Source: an uncultured Anaerolineales bacterium
GTDB taxonomy: Bacteria; Chloroflexota; Anaerolineae; Aggregatilineales; Aggregatilineaceae
Direction: 5' to 3'
NCBI GenBank assembly: GCA_937135955.1
Contig: CAKZOB010000060.1
Coordinates: 1 to 64,000, forward strand
Length of the DNA stretch: 64,000 bases
Shown here: piece by piece, positions 54,541 to 63,114 of the stretch
Layout of the letters: every line of letters starts with the position of its first letter
Position numbering within the stretch: the first letter of the stretch is position 1
The notes under the pieces: generated by a model
Databases searched by the model: none
The model's input: only the letters and a program-made list of their open reading frames with translations
Told to the model about the DNA's origin: nothing
Translations under genes and position numbers: made by a program

Positions 54541-57500
54541 TGAAGGTGCGCTGGATTGTCTTCTGGGCCTGCCTGGTGGCGCTGACCGGCAGCCTGGTGG
54601 GGGCGTGGAGCACCGCCCGGCAACGCGCTGAAGCCTTGCGTGGCTGGGAACTGGCGACTGAAACTCAGGACCTGCCCTATCGCCTGCCGCTGGCAGGGGT
54701 CAACGTCGAGCTGACGCAATACACACCGGAGGAGCTATCCGCCGAACTGAAGCGCATCGCGGCGGCGGGATTCACCTGGGTGCGCCAGCCATTTCTGTGG
54801 TCGGCCATTGAGCCGGAGCGCGGACAGTGGGTGTGGGATACCTACGATGCTCTGGTCGCGGCGGTCGCGGCGCACGAAGAGCTGGAGCTGATCGCTGTGC
54901 TGGATGGCACGCCCCCCTGGGCGCGGCATGAACTCGCGCCGGAACATCCCTTCGCCCCTCCCGCCAGCGTGAGCGAGTATGGGCGCTTTGCGGGGGCGGT
55001 GGCCGAACGTTACGCCGGGCAGATTGACTACTATCAGGTCTGGGACGAGCCGAATCTCAAGCTGCACTGGGGCGGTCTCGATCCGCGACCGGCCCATTAC
55101 GCGGCCATGCTGCGCGAAGCCTACACGGCCGTCCATGCTGCCGACGCAACGGCGATGGTGATCGCTGCCGGTCTGGCCCCGACGATCGAAACCGGGCCAG
55201 ACAACCTGAGCGACGTGCTCTTTCTGAGCGCGCTATACGATCTGGGAGCGGGGGCTTATTTCGACGCGGCGGCGGGCAAGCCCTATGGCTTCGACACCGG
55301 GCCGGACGACCGGCGGGTGGACGAGGGCGTGCTCAACTTTTCGCGCCTGATCTTGCTGCGCGAGGTGATGGTAAGACACGGCGACGGCCACAAGCCTCTG
55401 TGGGGCAGTCACTTCGGCTGGAATACCTTGCCGGAGGACTGGCGCGGCCCACCATCAATCTGGGGGAGCGTTTCCGCTGAAGAACAGTTGCGTTTTACGC
55501 AGGAAGCCTATGCCCGCGCTAGTCGCGAGTGGCCCTGGTTGGGCGGACTGATCCTGCAACACTGGCAGCCGGACGTTCCCGCTGACGATCCGTTGCAGGG
55601 GTTCGCCATCGCGCCGCGGCTCGACGACTGGCTGGCCGCTGGTTTTCGCCTGGGCATTCCGGCGCTGATCCCTGGCCGCTATCCGGCGCAAGCGCACTAT
55701 GTCGAATACGCGGGGGCATGGCGCTTCAGCGAACTGGGGGCGGATGCCAGGCCGGTGCTGACGACGGCGGACGGCGCGCCCGTAGAAAACCGCATCACTG
55801 TTCGCTTCAGCGGCACGGAGTTTGCCCTGGCGCTGCGCCGCGACGATTATCTCGCCTATCTGTCGGTGTGGGTGGACGGTCGCCCGGCCAATGCGCTACC
55901 GCGTAACCGGCAAGGAGAAGCGTTTGTCGTGCTCACCTCGCCGGACCGGGAGCCAGAAATGACCCTGGTGCGTGTGGCCAGTGGGCTGAACGACGACGTG
56001 CACGTGGCGGAGATCGTACACCGGCCAGCGCTCGGAGATGATCGCTGGCCTATCGCCGGTTTCGCGGTGGCCGTTGCTCCCGATACTTCCCGCTACGCGC
56101 GCGCGTTTACCCTCTGCGGGGTAGTCGGTGGACTGACGGCGCTAGGGCTGATCCTGACCGCGTTGCGTCTGCCCTGGGGGCAATTGTCTGTCCCGGCTCC
56201 GCAGACTTTCCGGCGTTTTCTGGAGTGGTTGCTGGGCCTGGCGGCATCGTTCATTGTGCTGTTGGGGACGTTGCTCACCTGGGGCGAGACGATCCCCACT
56301 CTGCTGAGGCGCGATCCGCCCGCCTTGGCGCTGACGATTCTGACGGCGGGGCTGGCCTCGCTCTCGCCGGTTTTTGTGCTCACGCTGGTGGCACTGGCCA
56401 TCCTGTTCGTGCTGATCTACAACCGGCCCCTGCTGGGGCTGATGCTGATCCTGTTCTGGTCGGCCTTCTTCATCTCCACCCTCGATCTGCTATTCAAAGC
56501 ATTTGCCACCGTCGAGGTGTACTTCGCCCTGACCGTATTGGCCCTGGGCGTACAGGCCCTGGTGCAGTGGGCACGGCAACATCAGCAACAACAGCGCGTG
56601 AGGTTGACCCTGTCTCTGGATCGGCTGGACGGGCTGGTGCTGGCCTTTGCGGCGTTGGGTATTGTCTCGCTCAGTTGGTCGGCGTTTCCGTCGCCGGCGC
56701 TGCGACAACTGCGGGTGGTGGTGCTGGAACCCGCCGCCTTTTACTTCCTGATCCGCTGGATGCGCTTGGAGCGCCGCGATTTGTTCTGGCTGGCTGATAC
56801 GTTGCTGCTCACTGGAACGGCGATCGCGGTCGTCGGGCTGTACCTGTACGTCACTGGGCAGTCGGTGGTAGAGGCGGAAAATGGCGCGCGGCGGCTGATC
56901 AGCATTTACGGATCGCCCAATGGGGTAGGGCTATATCTGGGACGGTGCCTGCCATTTGCCCTGGCCTATGTGCTGGTGGAGGCGCGCGGCTCGTGGCGCT
57001 GGCTGTTCGGCGCGCTCAGCGGGGTGGTGATGCTGCTGGCCGTCCTGCTGAGCCAGAGTCGGGGCGCGATCTTGCTGGGTCTACCTGCGGCGTTGGTAGT
57101 GACGCTGGTCTTTTGGCGCGGTCGCCGCGCGGTGACACTGGCCGCGGGAGCGCTGGTCGGTGTACTGGTGGTGCTGGTGCCGCTGTCCATGGTCTTGCCG
57201 CGCCTGGCGGACTTGTTCGGCAGCACGGCGACTTTTCGGCGGCATCTGTGGTACAGTTCCCTGCAACTGATTGCAGAGCGTCCCCTAACCGGCGTGGGGC
57301 TGGATCAATTTCTGTACTGGTACCGCAGCCGCTATCTGTTGCCGGAAGCCTGGCAGGAGCCGAATCTGTCTATCCCGCACAATATTTTGCTCAATCACTG
57401 GGTTAACCTGGGTATCCTGGGCGTGTTGCTGGGAATTGCCCTCCAGGTCGTGTATTGGCGGCGATTGTGGCATCTGCGACGGAGGGGCGATCCTGCTCTG

Positions 57501-57692
57501 CTGATACTGGTATTGGGGTTGGCGGGTAGCATGGCTGATTTCCTGGCGCACGGGCTGGTGGACGTGAGCTACTTCGCCATCAACCTGGCCTTTGTGTTCT
57601 TTCTGTCGCTGGCTATGCTGCAGTGGCTTACAAGGGAAACGTCCGTCTTCTCTGTGCAGACAGAAGCGCATTCAGGAGGCAGGTCAGCGTGA
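54537..57692 (+). CDS. Fusion: glycosidase-like TIM barrel + O-antigen ligase membrane domain
   Basis: 1051 residues from the overlapping ATG at 54537 (54540 and a GTG at 54525 are alternatives). One N-terminal membrane segment (about 5-25) is followed by a clan-A glycosidase-like barrel (about 50-400). The acid/base motif WDEPN keeps E171. The position expected for the nucleophile reads LWGSHFGWN, with H292 in place of Glu. A beta domain follows (about 400-530). From about 540 the protein is a 12-helix O-antigen ligase/polymerase (Wzy_C type), ending with PLTGVGLDQFLYWY and SIPHNILLNHWVNLGILG. The barrel, if outside, may bind and not cut glycan. It is followed by a macrodomain gene with GTGA overlap. 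Confidence 0.88.
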   Translation: MMKVRWIVFWACLVALTGSLVGAWSTARQRAEALRGWELATETQDLPYRLPLAGVNVELTQYTPEELSAELKRIAAAGFTWVRQPFLWSAIEPERGQWVWDTYDALVAAVAAHEELELIAVLDGTPPWARHELAPEHPFAPPASVSEYGRFAGAVAERYAGQIDYYQVWDEPNLKLHWGGLDPRPAHYAAMLREAYTAVHAADATAMVIAAGLAPTIETGPDNLSDVLFLSALYDLGAGAYFDAAAGKPYGFDTGPDDRRVDEGVLNFSRLILLREVMVRHGDGHKPLWGSHFGWNTLPEDWRGPPSIWGSVSAEEQLRFTQEAYARASREWPWLGGLILQHWQPDVPADDPLQGFAIAPRLDDWLAAGFRLGIPALIPGRYPAQAHYVEYAGAWRFSELGADARPVLTTADGAPVENRITVRFSGTEFALALRRDDYLAYLSVWVDGRPANALPRNRQGEAFVVLTSPDREPEMTLVRVASGLNDDVHVAEIVHRPALGDDRWPIAGFAVAVAPDTSRYARAFTLCGVVGGLTALGLILTALRLPWGQLSVPAPQTFRRFLEWLLGLAASFIVLLGTLLTWGETIPTLLRRDPPALALTILTAGLASLSPVFVLTLVALAILFVLIYNRPLLGLMLILFWSAFFISTLDLLFKAFATVEVYFALTVLALGVQALVQWARQHQQQQRVRLTLSLDRLDGLVLAFAALGIVSLSWSAFPSPALRQLRVVVLEPAAFYFLIRWMRLERRDLFWLADTLLLTGTAIAVVGLYLYVTGQSVVEAENGARRLISIYGSPNGVGLYLGRCLPFALAYVLVEARGSWRWLFGALSGVVMLLAVLLSQSRGAILLGLPAALVVTLVFWRGRRAVTLAAGALVGVLVVLVPLSMVLPRLADLFGSTATFRRHLWYSSLQLIAERPLTGVGLDQFLYWYRSRYLLPEAWQEPNLSIPHNILLNHWVNLGILGVLLGIALQVVYWRRLWHLRRRGDPALLILVLGLAGSMADFLAHGLVDVSYFAINLAFVFFLSLAMLQWLTRETSVFSVQTEAHSGGRSA

Positions 57693-58240
57693 AAGCGACA
57701 ATCAACGGAGTGACGGTCGAACTGGTACAGGGGGACATCACCGATCTCGACGTGGACGCGATCGTCAACGCAGCCAATTCACAACTCATCCTGGGCACGG
57801 GGGTAGCAGGCGCAATCCGGCAGAAGGGCGGGCCGAGCATCCAGGAAGAGTGTCTCAGAATCGGCTACTGCGAAGTTGGCGACGCGGTCATCACCGGCGG
57901 CGGGCAGTTGAAGGCGCGCCATGTGATCCATGCCGTCGGGCCGCGCATGGGCGAGGGCAGCGAGGCGGGCAAACTGGCCAGCGCGGTGCGCGCCAGCCTG
58001 CGGCTGGCCGAGAAACACGGCCTGCACAGTATCGCCTTGCCGGCGATCTCTACCGGTGTGTTCGGCTATCCGCTGGAAAGCTGTGCCGACGTGATGCTCC
58101 GCGTCATCTTCGACTATACCTTTGAGGAGCTGATGCATCTGCGGCACGTGATCGTCTGCCTCTACGATCATCACGCCTATCAGGTCTTTGCTGCGGAATT
58201 CGCCCGCAAGCTGACCGACTTGCAGGCAGAACAGGACTGA
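57689..58240 (+). CDS. Macrodomain protein (ADP-ribose-binding/deacylating)
   Basis: 183 residues from GTG 57689, preceded by GGAGG. The macrodomain is near complete: QGDITDLDVDAIVNAANSQL with the substrate Asn, GTGVAGAIRQKGG, then ARHVIHAVGP and ALPAISTGVFGYPL. Such proteins remove O-acetyl-ADP-ribose or ADP-ribose groups or bind ADP-ribose. The start codon overlaps the stop codon of the ligase fusion (GTGA), so it is translationally coupled to a membrane glycan gene, which is unusual. It is probably cytosolic. Confidence 0.93.
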   Translation: MKATINGVTVELVQGDITDLDVDAIVNAANSQLILGTGVAGAIRQKGGPSIQEECLRIGYCEVGDAVITGGGQLKARHVIHAVGPRMGEGSEAGKLASAVRASLRLAEKHGLHSIALPAISTGVFGYPLESCADVMLRVIFDYTFEELMHLRHVIVCLYDHHAYQVFAAEFARKLTDLQAEQD

Positions 58241-58322
58241 TCAGGGAGCGCGAGGAACGCTGCCCTGTTATGACTGCTGTACACTGTTAGATCTGGGCAG
58301 AGCAGGGGGCCGATGGCCACTC

Positions 58323-58730
58323 CTAGAGGCTGATGAGCCAGTCCAGAGCCTCCTGTACGGTGGTGAACACCATGGAGCGGATGCCCAGGTCGTAGCTCGC
58401 CTGTACCACGCTCATGATATCGGCCTTCCCCTCAAACGATTGGGGGACGACGATCGCCCAGTACTTCCAGCCTGCCTTGGCTGTGCGGGGTGCCCAATCG
58501 GTAATCTGGTACTGCACGTCTTCCGGTGCAAGTCCGTGGTTCTGGCGCTCGTCGGATAGCCATTTGGTGACTCCGTAACGCCTGAGGAAATTGGTACCGG
58601 CGTTGAGCGCTGCCCGCAATTCTGAGCTGGGCATGGCTTTGTGGAATGTGTGGTGGACGATCTTGGCCTCTGGGTGGTAAATCACACTGATATAGTCGCT
58701 GTTGTAAATGGTATAGGCGATCTCGGTCAT
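58323..58730 (-). CDS. STAS/SpoIIAA-like protein, paralogue 1
   Basis: 135 residues from ATG 58730; the frame runs to 58805 but that includes the promoter. Alternating strands and helices with the blocks YGVTKWLSDERQ, KAGWKYWAIVVPQ and IRSMVFTTVQEALDWL resemble the SpoIIAA/STAS-like group of small regulators. The conserved serine of anti-sigma antagonists is not obvious. It is closely related to the gene at 58914-59312. Regulation: TTGACA-N17-TTCTAT promoter, the same as its paralogue. Confidence 0.75.
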   Translation of the reverse strand: MTEIAYTIYNSDYISVIYHPEAKIVHHTFHKAMPSSELRAALNAGTNFLRRYGVTKWLSDERQNHGLAPEDVQYQITDWAPRTAKAGWKYWAIVVPQSFEGKADIMSVVQASYDLGIRSMVFTTVQEALDWLISL

Positions 58731-58776
58731 GAAGTTCACCCCGTAAATGAAATGAAGTGAAATACATTCTCCCTTA

Positions 58777-58805
58777 ATAGAAAGCAATTCTGGCGAGGCT
58801 GTCAA
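58777..58805 (-). promoter_or_regulatory. Promoter of STAS-like paralogue 1
   Basis: Minus-strand TTGACA, 17-bp spacer, TTCTAT. The -10 ends 47 bp before the ATG. It matches the promoter of paralogue 2 in both hexamers and in spacing. Confidence 0.75.
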
Positions 58806-58853
58806 CCATCTGTTGTGAATTCTTCACAAGTCCGATGCAAATAGCAAATAGAA

Positions 58854-58888
58854 GTCCCCTTTCCTCGCTCCGCGCCAGGAAAGGGGAC
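58854..58888 (-). terminator. Strong hairpin after STAS-like paralogue 2
   Basis: Perfect 12-bp stem GTCCCCTTTCCT/AGGAAAGGGGAC with 11-base loop, then a TTCTATTTG run on the minus strand. It separates the two paralogues, so each is its own unit. Confidence 0.75.
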
Positions 58889-58913
58889 GCGGATGGGTAA
58901 GACGGTTAGAGTT

Positions 58914-59312
58914 CTAGAGACTCCTGAGCCACAATTCCGCTTTCTCCACGTCGGTGAAGACCATCACCCGCACGCCCAGGTTGTAGCAGAGTTCGACCAT
59001 GCGGACCATGTCCAGCCGACCTGAGAGGTCTTCGGGCACAACCAAGGCCCAGTACTTCCAACCTGCTTTCACCGTGCGCACTCCCCAGTCCGAAAGCGCG
59101 TATTCGTAGGATTCTGGCGAAAGCGCGGTGTTCTTGCGGTCGTCGGAGAGCCATTTGGTCGCGCCGTAGCGTGCCAGTGCTTCGGTGCCCGCGTCTGTTG
59201 CCGCTGTTAATATTGGAAAAGGAACTGTCTTGTGGATAGTGTGGTGAATGATTTTGGTATCAGGATGGTAGACTACGGTGATGTATTCACTATCGAAAAT
59301 GATTTCGGCCAT
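58914..59312 (-). CDS. STAS/SpoIIAA-like protein, paralogue 2
   Basis: 132 residues from ATG 59312, with GGGGGAGG a few bases upstream. Shares RYGATKWLSDDRKNTALSPE, WGVRTVKAGWKYWALVVP and VRVMVFTDVEKAELWL with paralogue 1 in the same order. Single domain, soluble. Function unknown; related single-domain proteins may sense or relay signals. The flanking DNA is clearly more AT-rich than the rest of the window, which could mean acquisition. Confidence 0.75.
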   Translation of the reverse strand: MAEIIFDSEYITVVYHPDTKIIHHTIHKTVPFPILTAATDAGTEALARYGATKWLSDDRKNTALSPESYEYALSDWGVRTVKAGWKYWALVVPEDLSGRLDMVRMVELCYNLGVRVMVFTDVEKAELWLRSL

Positions 59313-59366
59313 GATATTCCTCCCCCTGTCAATGGCCTGTGCACTGATGCACACATTCTCTTCTCT

Positions 59367-59395
59367 ATAGAACCCTCCTCTAACAGAATTGTCAA
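59367..59395 (-). promoter_or_regulatory. Promoter of STAS-like paralogue 2
   Basis: Minus-strand TTGACA, 17-bp spacer, TTCTAT. The -10 ends 55 bp before the ATG. Confidence 0.75.
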
Positions 59396-59622
59396 ACCAT
59401 TTTTATAAACTTTTCATATGTTAGAAGGAAATTTCACACAACACCGATACCGTATGTTTTGAGAAGCCCTGATCGGCAGGTTTACCTCATCCCTAAGCTC
59501 ACTCTCCATGTGCGAAGTGGTTTGATACTGCACTTACCCTCCTGCGAGAAAGAGGGGCCGGGAGTGAGGCTTTCAAACGGTCTCCGAGTGGGGTGGCTCA
59601 CGTAATAGAAGGCGGTTCGCTC
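59396..59622. other. AT-rich intergenic stretch with a decayed repeat remnant
   Basis: No gene seen. Bases 59396-59460 are AT-rich (TTTTTATAAACTTTTCATAT). Bases 59480-59590 carry TTACCTCATCCC, a GTGGTTTGATACTGCA block and CGAGTGGGGTGG, which look like eroded pieces of the dispersed element. Confidence 0.4.
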
Positions 59623-59650
59623 TTGGCGCGAGACAGTTTTGTGGTACACT
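59623..59650 (+). promoter_or_regulatory. Promoter of the UXS-ligase-GtrA operon
   Basis: TTGGCG, 16-bp spacer, TACACT with a TGn extended -10 (TGGTACACT), 46 bp before the ATG at 59697. Confidence 0.6.
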
Positions 59651-59696
59651 TCCGCCGGTAATCGCGGCGACAGGTAACAGCCGAAAGTGGTTTCGT

Positions 59697-60632
59697 ATGC
59701 GCATATTGATCACTGGGGCGGCGGGCTTCCTGGGGTCTCATCTGTGCGACCGATTCCTGGCCGAAGGACACCAGGTGATCGGCATGGACAATTTGCTCAC
59801 CGGTAGCGTGGACAACATCGCGCATCTGGCAGGCAACGAGAACTTCCTGTTCATCAGGCATGATGTCACCAACTTCATTTATCTGCCCGGCCCGCTGGAC
59901 GCGGTGCTTCATTTTGCCTCGCCGGCCAGTCCCATTGACTATCTGACGTATCCTATTCAGACGTTGAAAGTAGGCGCGCTGGGGACGCACAATGCGCTGG
60001 GCGTTGCCAAGGACAAGGGGGCGCGTTTTCTGCTGGCGTCCACGTCTGAGGTGTACGGCGATCCGCTGGTGCATCCACAGCGAGAAGACTATGTGGGCAA
60101 CGTGGATGCGATCGGCCCACGCGGTGTCTATGATGAGGCCAAACGCTTCGCTGAGGCGATGACAATGGCCTATCACCGCACACATGGTGTAGACACGCGC
60201 ATCGCCCGCATCTTCAATACCTACGGCCCGCGCATGCGCCTGGACGATGGACGTGTGGTGCCTAATTTCATCGGGCAGGCGTTGCGCGGCGAACCGTTGA
60301 CCGTCTATGGCGACGGCTCGCAGACGCGCAGCTTCTGCTATGTATCCGACCTGATCGAGGGCATCTACCGGCTGTTGATGTCCGATTACACCGAGCCGGT
60401 GAACATCGGCAACCCCAGCGAGATGACTATTCGGCAGCTCGCAGAACTGATCAACGAGATGACGGGCAACCCGTCAGGAATCGTCCTGAAACCGGAACGG
60501 CGGATCAAGGGCGATCCGCAGACCCGGCAACCCGACATCACGCGGGCGCGCACAGTGCTGGGCTGGGCGCCGCGGGTTGACCTGTACGAGGGACTTCGCG
60601 AGACCATAGCCTACTTCCGGAAACGGGTGTGA
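59697..60632 (+). CDS. uxs: UDP-glucuronate decarboxylase (UDP-xylose synthase)
   Basis: 311 residues. Converts UDP-glucuronate to UDP-xylose. The NAD loop is [12 protein letters not shown]-type blocks are diagnostic: [33 protein letters not shown] and [12 protein letters not shown] with catalytic Tyr and Lys, then [10 protein letters not shown]. It supplies UDP-xylose (or a related UDP-pentose) for surface glycans. The stop overlaps the GTG start of the ligase gene by 4 bp. Confidence 0.93.
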   Translation: MRILITGAAGFLGSHLCDRFLAEGHQVIGMDNLLTGSVDNIAHLAGNENFLFIRHDVTNFIYLPGPLDAVLHFASPASPIDYLTYPIQTLKVGALGTHNALGVAKDKGARFLLASTSEVYGDPLVHPQREDYVGNVDAIGPRGVYDEAKRFAEAMTMAYHRTHGVDTRIARIFNTYGPRMRLDDGRVVPNFIGQALRGEPLTVYGDGSQTRSFCYVSDLIEGIYRLLMSDYTEPVNIGNPSEMTIRQLAELINEMTGNPSGIVLKPERRIKGDPQTRQPDITRARTVLGWAPRVDLYEGLRETIAYFRKRV

Positions 60633-62134
60633 ACGGGACTGCACTGCACACAGGCGTACACACAGCGTTACCCGCCTGGAAGTGGCTGTTAGCCGCTCTC
60701 GTGGTGGGCGCGCTGGTGGCGCTGTTGCCATTGCCAGTCAGCGGCCTGTTCCTGGCAGGTGGCCTGGTGATGATGGCGCTGTTCCTGGAGCCGGCGCTGG
60801 CCGTGATCGCGATGTTGGCAGTTGCCCCGCTCAAAGCTCTGATCGAGACCGAAACCTCCACCGGGTGGCCTTTCGATGTGGGGCAGATAGCGTTGCTGTT
60901 GACGGCGGTTGTGTGGGGACTCTGGCGCATCAGTCATGCCCAATTACGGGCGCGGCCTCCTGCCTGGGTGCTCGTCCCCCTGCTGATCCTGTCGCTCGGT
61001 TTCGCGCCTTCTCTGTGGAGCGCGGTTTCCGTCAGCGCGGGCGTGGTCGAGTGGGCCAAGTGGGGAGCTGTTATCCTGCTGGTCCTGATTGTTCGCGATC
61101 TGGCTGGGGCAGGTCGCGGCGAGTGGATCGCCTTTGGGGTAGTCTGGGCAGCAATCTTGCAGGCGGTGCTGGGCATCTATCAGTTCTACGGCGGCTCTGG
61201 CGCGGCGCACCTGTGGATTGACGAGTTTCGTCACTTCCGGGCATTTGGCACCTTCGGACAGCCGAATCCTTTCAGCGCTCTCATGGGACTGGTGTTGCCT
61301 CTGGCGTTGGGCCTGGCATGGGGCTATGCGGGACGGGCATGGCGCACCCGATGGGGCAGCGATCCTTCGCGGGCACGCCTGGACGGGGCGCGTGCGCTGT
61401 GGTACGGCGGCTGTGCACTGCTGCTGTTGGCCGGGCTGATCGCTTCCTGGGGGCGCGGGGCCTGGCTCGGTTTTGGCGTGGCGCTGATCACAATGGTATT
61501 CTTTGCGCCGCGTCGCCGCTGGCTGGGGGTGGTGCTGATCGCTGCCCTCACTGCCGGGGCGCTGGGTATGTGGGGCAGCGGCATGTTGCCCCCAGCGGTG
61601 CAGGCGCGCCTGGAGAGTGCCTTCGCCGATCTCCGGGGCTGGCGCGATGTGCGCGGCGCACCGCTCAATGATGCCAACTATGCCACGCTGGAACGGCTGG
61701 CGCACTGGCAGGCGGCCATCAATATGGCCAGCGCTCACCCCTGGACGGGGGTAGGGTTGGGCAACTACGAAGTGGTCTACGCCGGATATGCTCTACCCCG
61801 CTGGCCGCTGGCCCTGGGGCACGCTCACAACGATTATCTCAATATCCTGGCGGAGACCGGATTGGTGGGCGTGACCGGGTACGTGCTCGGCTGGGCGCTG
61901 ATTGTGCTTGGCACGATACGTGCACTGCGGCAGACCGACCCCTTAAAACGCGGCATTTTGATCGGTTTGCTGGGTACCTGGGCGCATTTTCTGGCGCATA
62001 GCCTGGTGGACAAGCTCACCGTTAACAATTTGTTCCTGCACTTGGGAGTCATGCTGGGATTGCTGGCCTGGGCCAGCGAGGATGCAGCACGCGCTTCGTT
62101 GAGGGATAATGTTCATGCGCATGGTGACTTCTAA
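60629..62134 (+). CDS. O-antigen ligase/polymerase-family membrane protein
   Basis: 501 residues from a GTG that overlaps the UXS stop by 4 bp. About twelve membrane helices. The Wzy_C-type outer loop includes [20 protein letters not shown], then [20 protein letters not shown] and [19 protein letters not shown], with the conserved histidines. It should join or polymerise lipid-linked glycan outside the membrane. It lacks the glycosidase-like extension of the fusion at 54537. The next gene starts within its last 26 bp. Confidence 0.9.
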   Translation: MNGTALHTGVHTALPAWKWLLAALVVGALVALLPLPVSGLFLAGGLVMMALFLEPALAVIAMLAVAPLKALIETETSTGWPFDVGQIALLLTAVVWGLWRISHAQLRARPPAWVLVPLLILSLGFAPSLWSAVSVSAGVVEWAKWGAVILLVLIVRDLAGAGRGEWIAFGVVWAAILQAVLGIYQFYGGSGAAHLWIDEFRHFRAFGTFGQPNPFSALMGLVLPLALGLAWGYAGRAWRTRWGSDPSRARLDGARALWYGGCALLLLAGLIASWGRGAWLGFGVALITMVFFAPRRRWLGVVLIAALTAGALGMWGSGMLPPAVQARLESAFADLRGWRDVRGAPLNDANYATLERLAHWQAAINMASAHPWTGVGLGNYEVVYAGYALPRWPLALGHAHNDYLNILAETGLVGVTGYVLGWALIVLGTIRALRQTDPLKRGILIGLLGTWAHFLAHSLVDKLTVNNLFLHLGVMLGLLAWASEDAARASLRDNVHAHGDF

Positions 62135-62723
62135 CACGACTGATCGGGCCGTACGGCGACACTATGGGGGGATAGCGAACGTGCTTGTGCGCTGGAACCG
62201 GTTGCTGGCGAAGATCAGCCAGCGTGTAGGTGGGGCAAAGGCCCGTGAAGTCGAGCGTTTTCTCAAGTTCGCTACGGTGGGAGCACTGGGGGCGGTCATT
62301 GACTTCGGCGTGCTGAATCTGCTTCAGGCGACGATTCTGCATCCGGACCCACCACACATCACGCTGAAAGTAGCCCTGGCGACTGGCACAGCGTTTGTCT
62401 CGGCGGTCACCAGTAATTTCATCTGGAATCGCTACTGGACATATCCGGACTCGCGCTCGCGTTCGGTGCGGCGGCAGTGGCTGCAATTCTTCATTGTCAG
62501 TATCATAGGGTTAGCTTTCCGGTTGGTGTGGGTGCGCACTCTATACAACCCGTTTGGGCATTTCGGGGCGGATGTGCTGCGCTCGGTGGGGGTCGTCGCG
62601 ACGATGACGGATGCGGCAGCGCGTCGCCTGGGCACCAATATCGCGCAGTTCTTCGCTGTATGGATCGTCATGGTGTGGAATTTCTTCGCCAACCGCTATT
62701 GGACGTATAACGACGTGGAGTAG
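62109..62723 (+). CDS. GtrA-family membrane protein
   Basis: 204 residues from ATG 62109 (62115 and 62121 are alternative starts). Four membrane helices with the family blocks FLKFATVGALGAVIDFGVLN, FVSAVTSNFIWNRYWTY and the closing WNFFANRYWTY. GtrA proteins are thought to flip polyprenyl-phosphate sugars for later glycosyl transfer. There is a 40-residue basic N-terminal extension. It overlaps the ligase gene, so it is co-translated. Confidence 0.9.
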   Translation: MFMRMVTSNTTDRAVRRHYGGIANVLVRWNRLLAKISQRVGGAKAREVERFLKFATVGALGAVIDFGVLNLLQATILHPDPPHITLKVALATGTAFVSAVTSNFIWNRYWTYPDSRSRSVRRQWLQFFIVSIIGLAFRLVWVRTLYNPFGHFGADVLRSVGVVATMTDAAARRLGTNIAQFFAVWIVMVWNFFANRYWTYNDVE

Positions 62724-62729
62724 AGTACC

Positions 62730-63104
62730 ATGAGCGCGCGCATCCTGATCGTAGACGACGATGTGTTGCTGTGCGATCTGGTGCGCATGGCGCTCGAACG
62801 CGCCGGTTTCGCCGTTGAGAGTGCGCATTCGGCGGCGGAAGCGCTGGAAAAGCTCAGGGTTCAGCCAGTCGAGCTGGTGCTGCTCGACGTGATGATGACC
62901 GACATCAACGGTTTCGATATGCTGCGACGCATGAAGAGCGACCCCGCTCTGGCCACTATTCCAGTGGTGTTCCTCTCTGCGCGGGTCGAGGCGATCGCGC
63001 AGCAGACCGGGCTGGAAGCCGGGGCGGTTGATTATCTCCCCAAGCCCATCAGCCAGATAGCACTGGTTGAGCGTATCCAGGCCATCCTGGCGAAGCATTC
63101 GTAG
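62730..63104 (+). CDS. Stand-alone response regulator receiver
   Basis: 124 residues: a single REC domain with no output domain. The acidic pocket is ILIVDDD (8-11), phospho-acceptor D53 in LVLLDVMMTD, the Thr/Ser position is the serine in VVFLSARV, and the lysine is in YLPKPIS. It is 6 bp after the GtrA gene in a glycan operon, with no histidine kinase in the window. It may relay a signal by protein-protein contact. Confidence 0.93.
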   Translation: MSARILIVDDDVLLCDLVRMALERAGFAVESAHSAAEALEKLRVQPVELVLLDVMMTDINGFDMLRRMKSDPALATIPVVFLSARVEAIAQQTGLEAGAVDYLPKPISQIALVERIQAILAKHS

Positions 63105-63114
63105 CTTTCCAGTC

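Noticed and set aside
58323-59312. Toxin-antitoxin pair
   Set aside because: The two genes are paralogues with separate promoters and a terminator between them, which does not fit a toxin-antitoxin operon.
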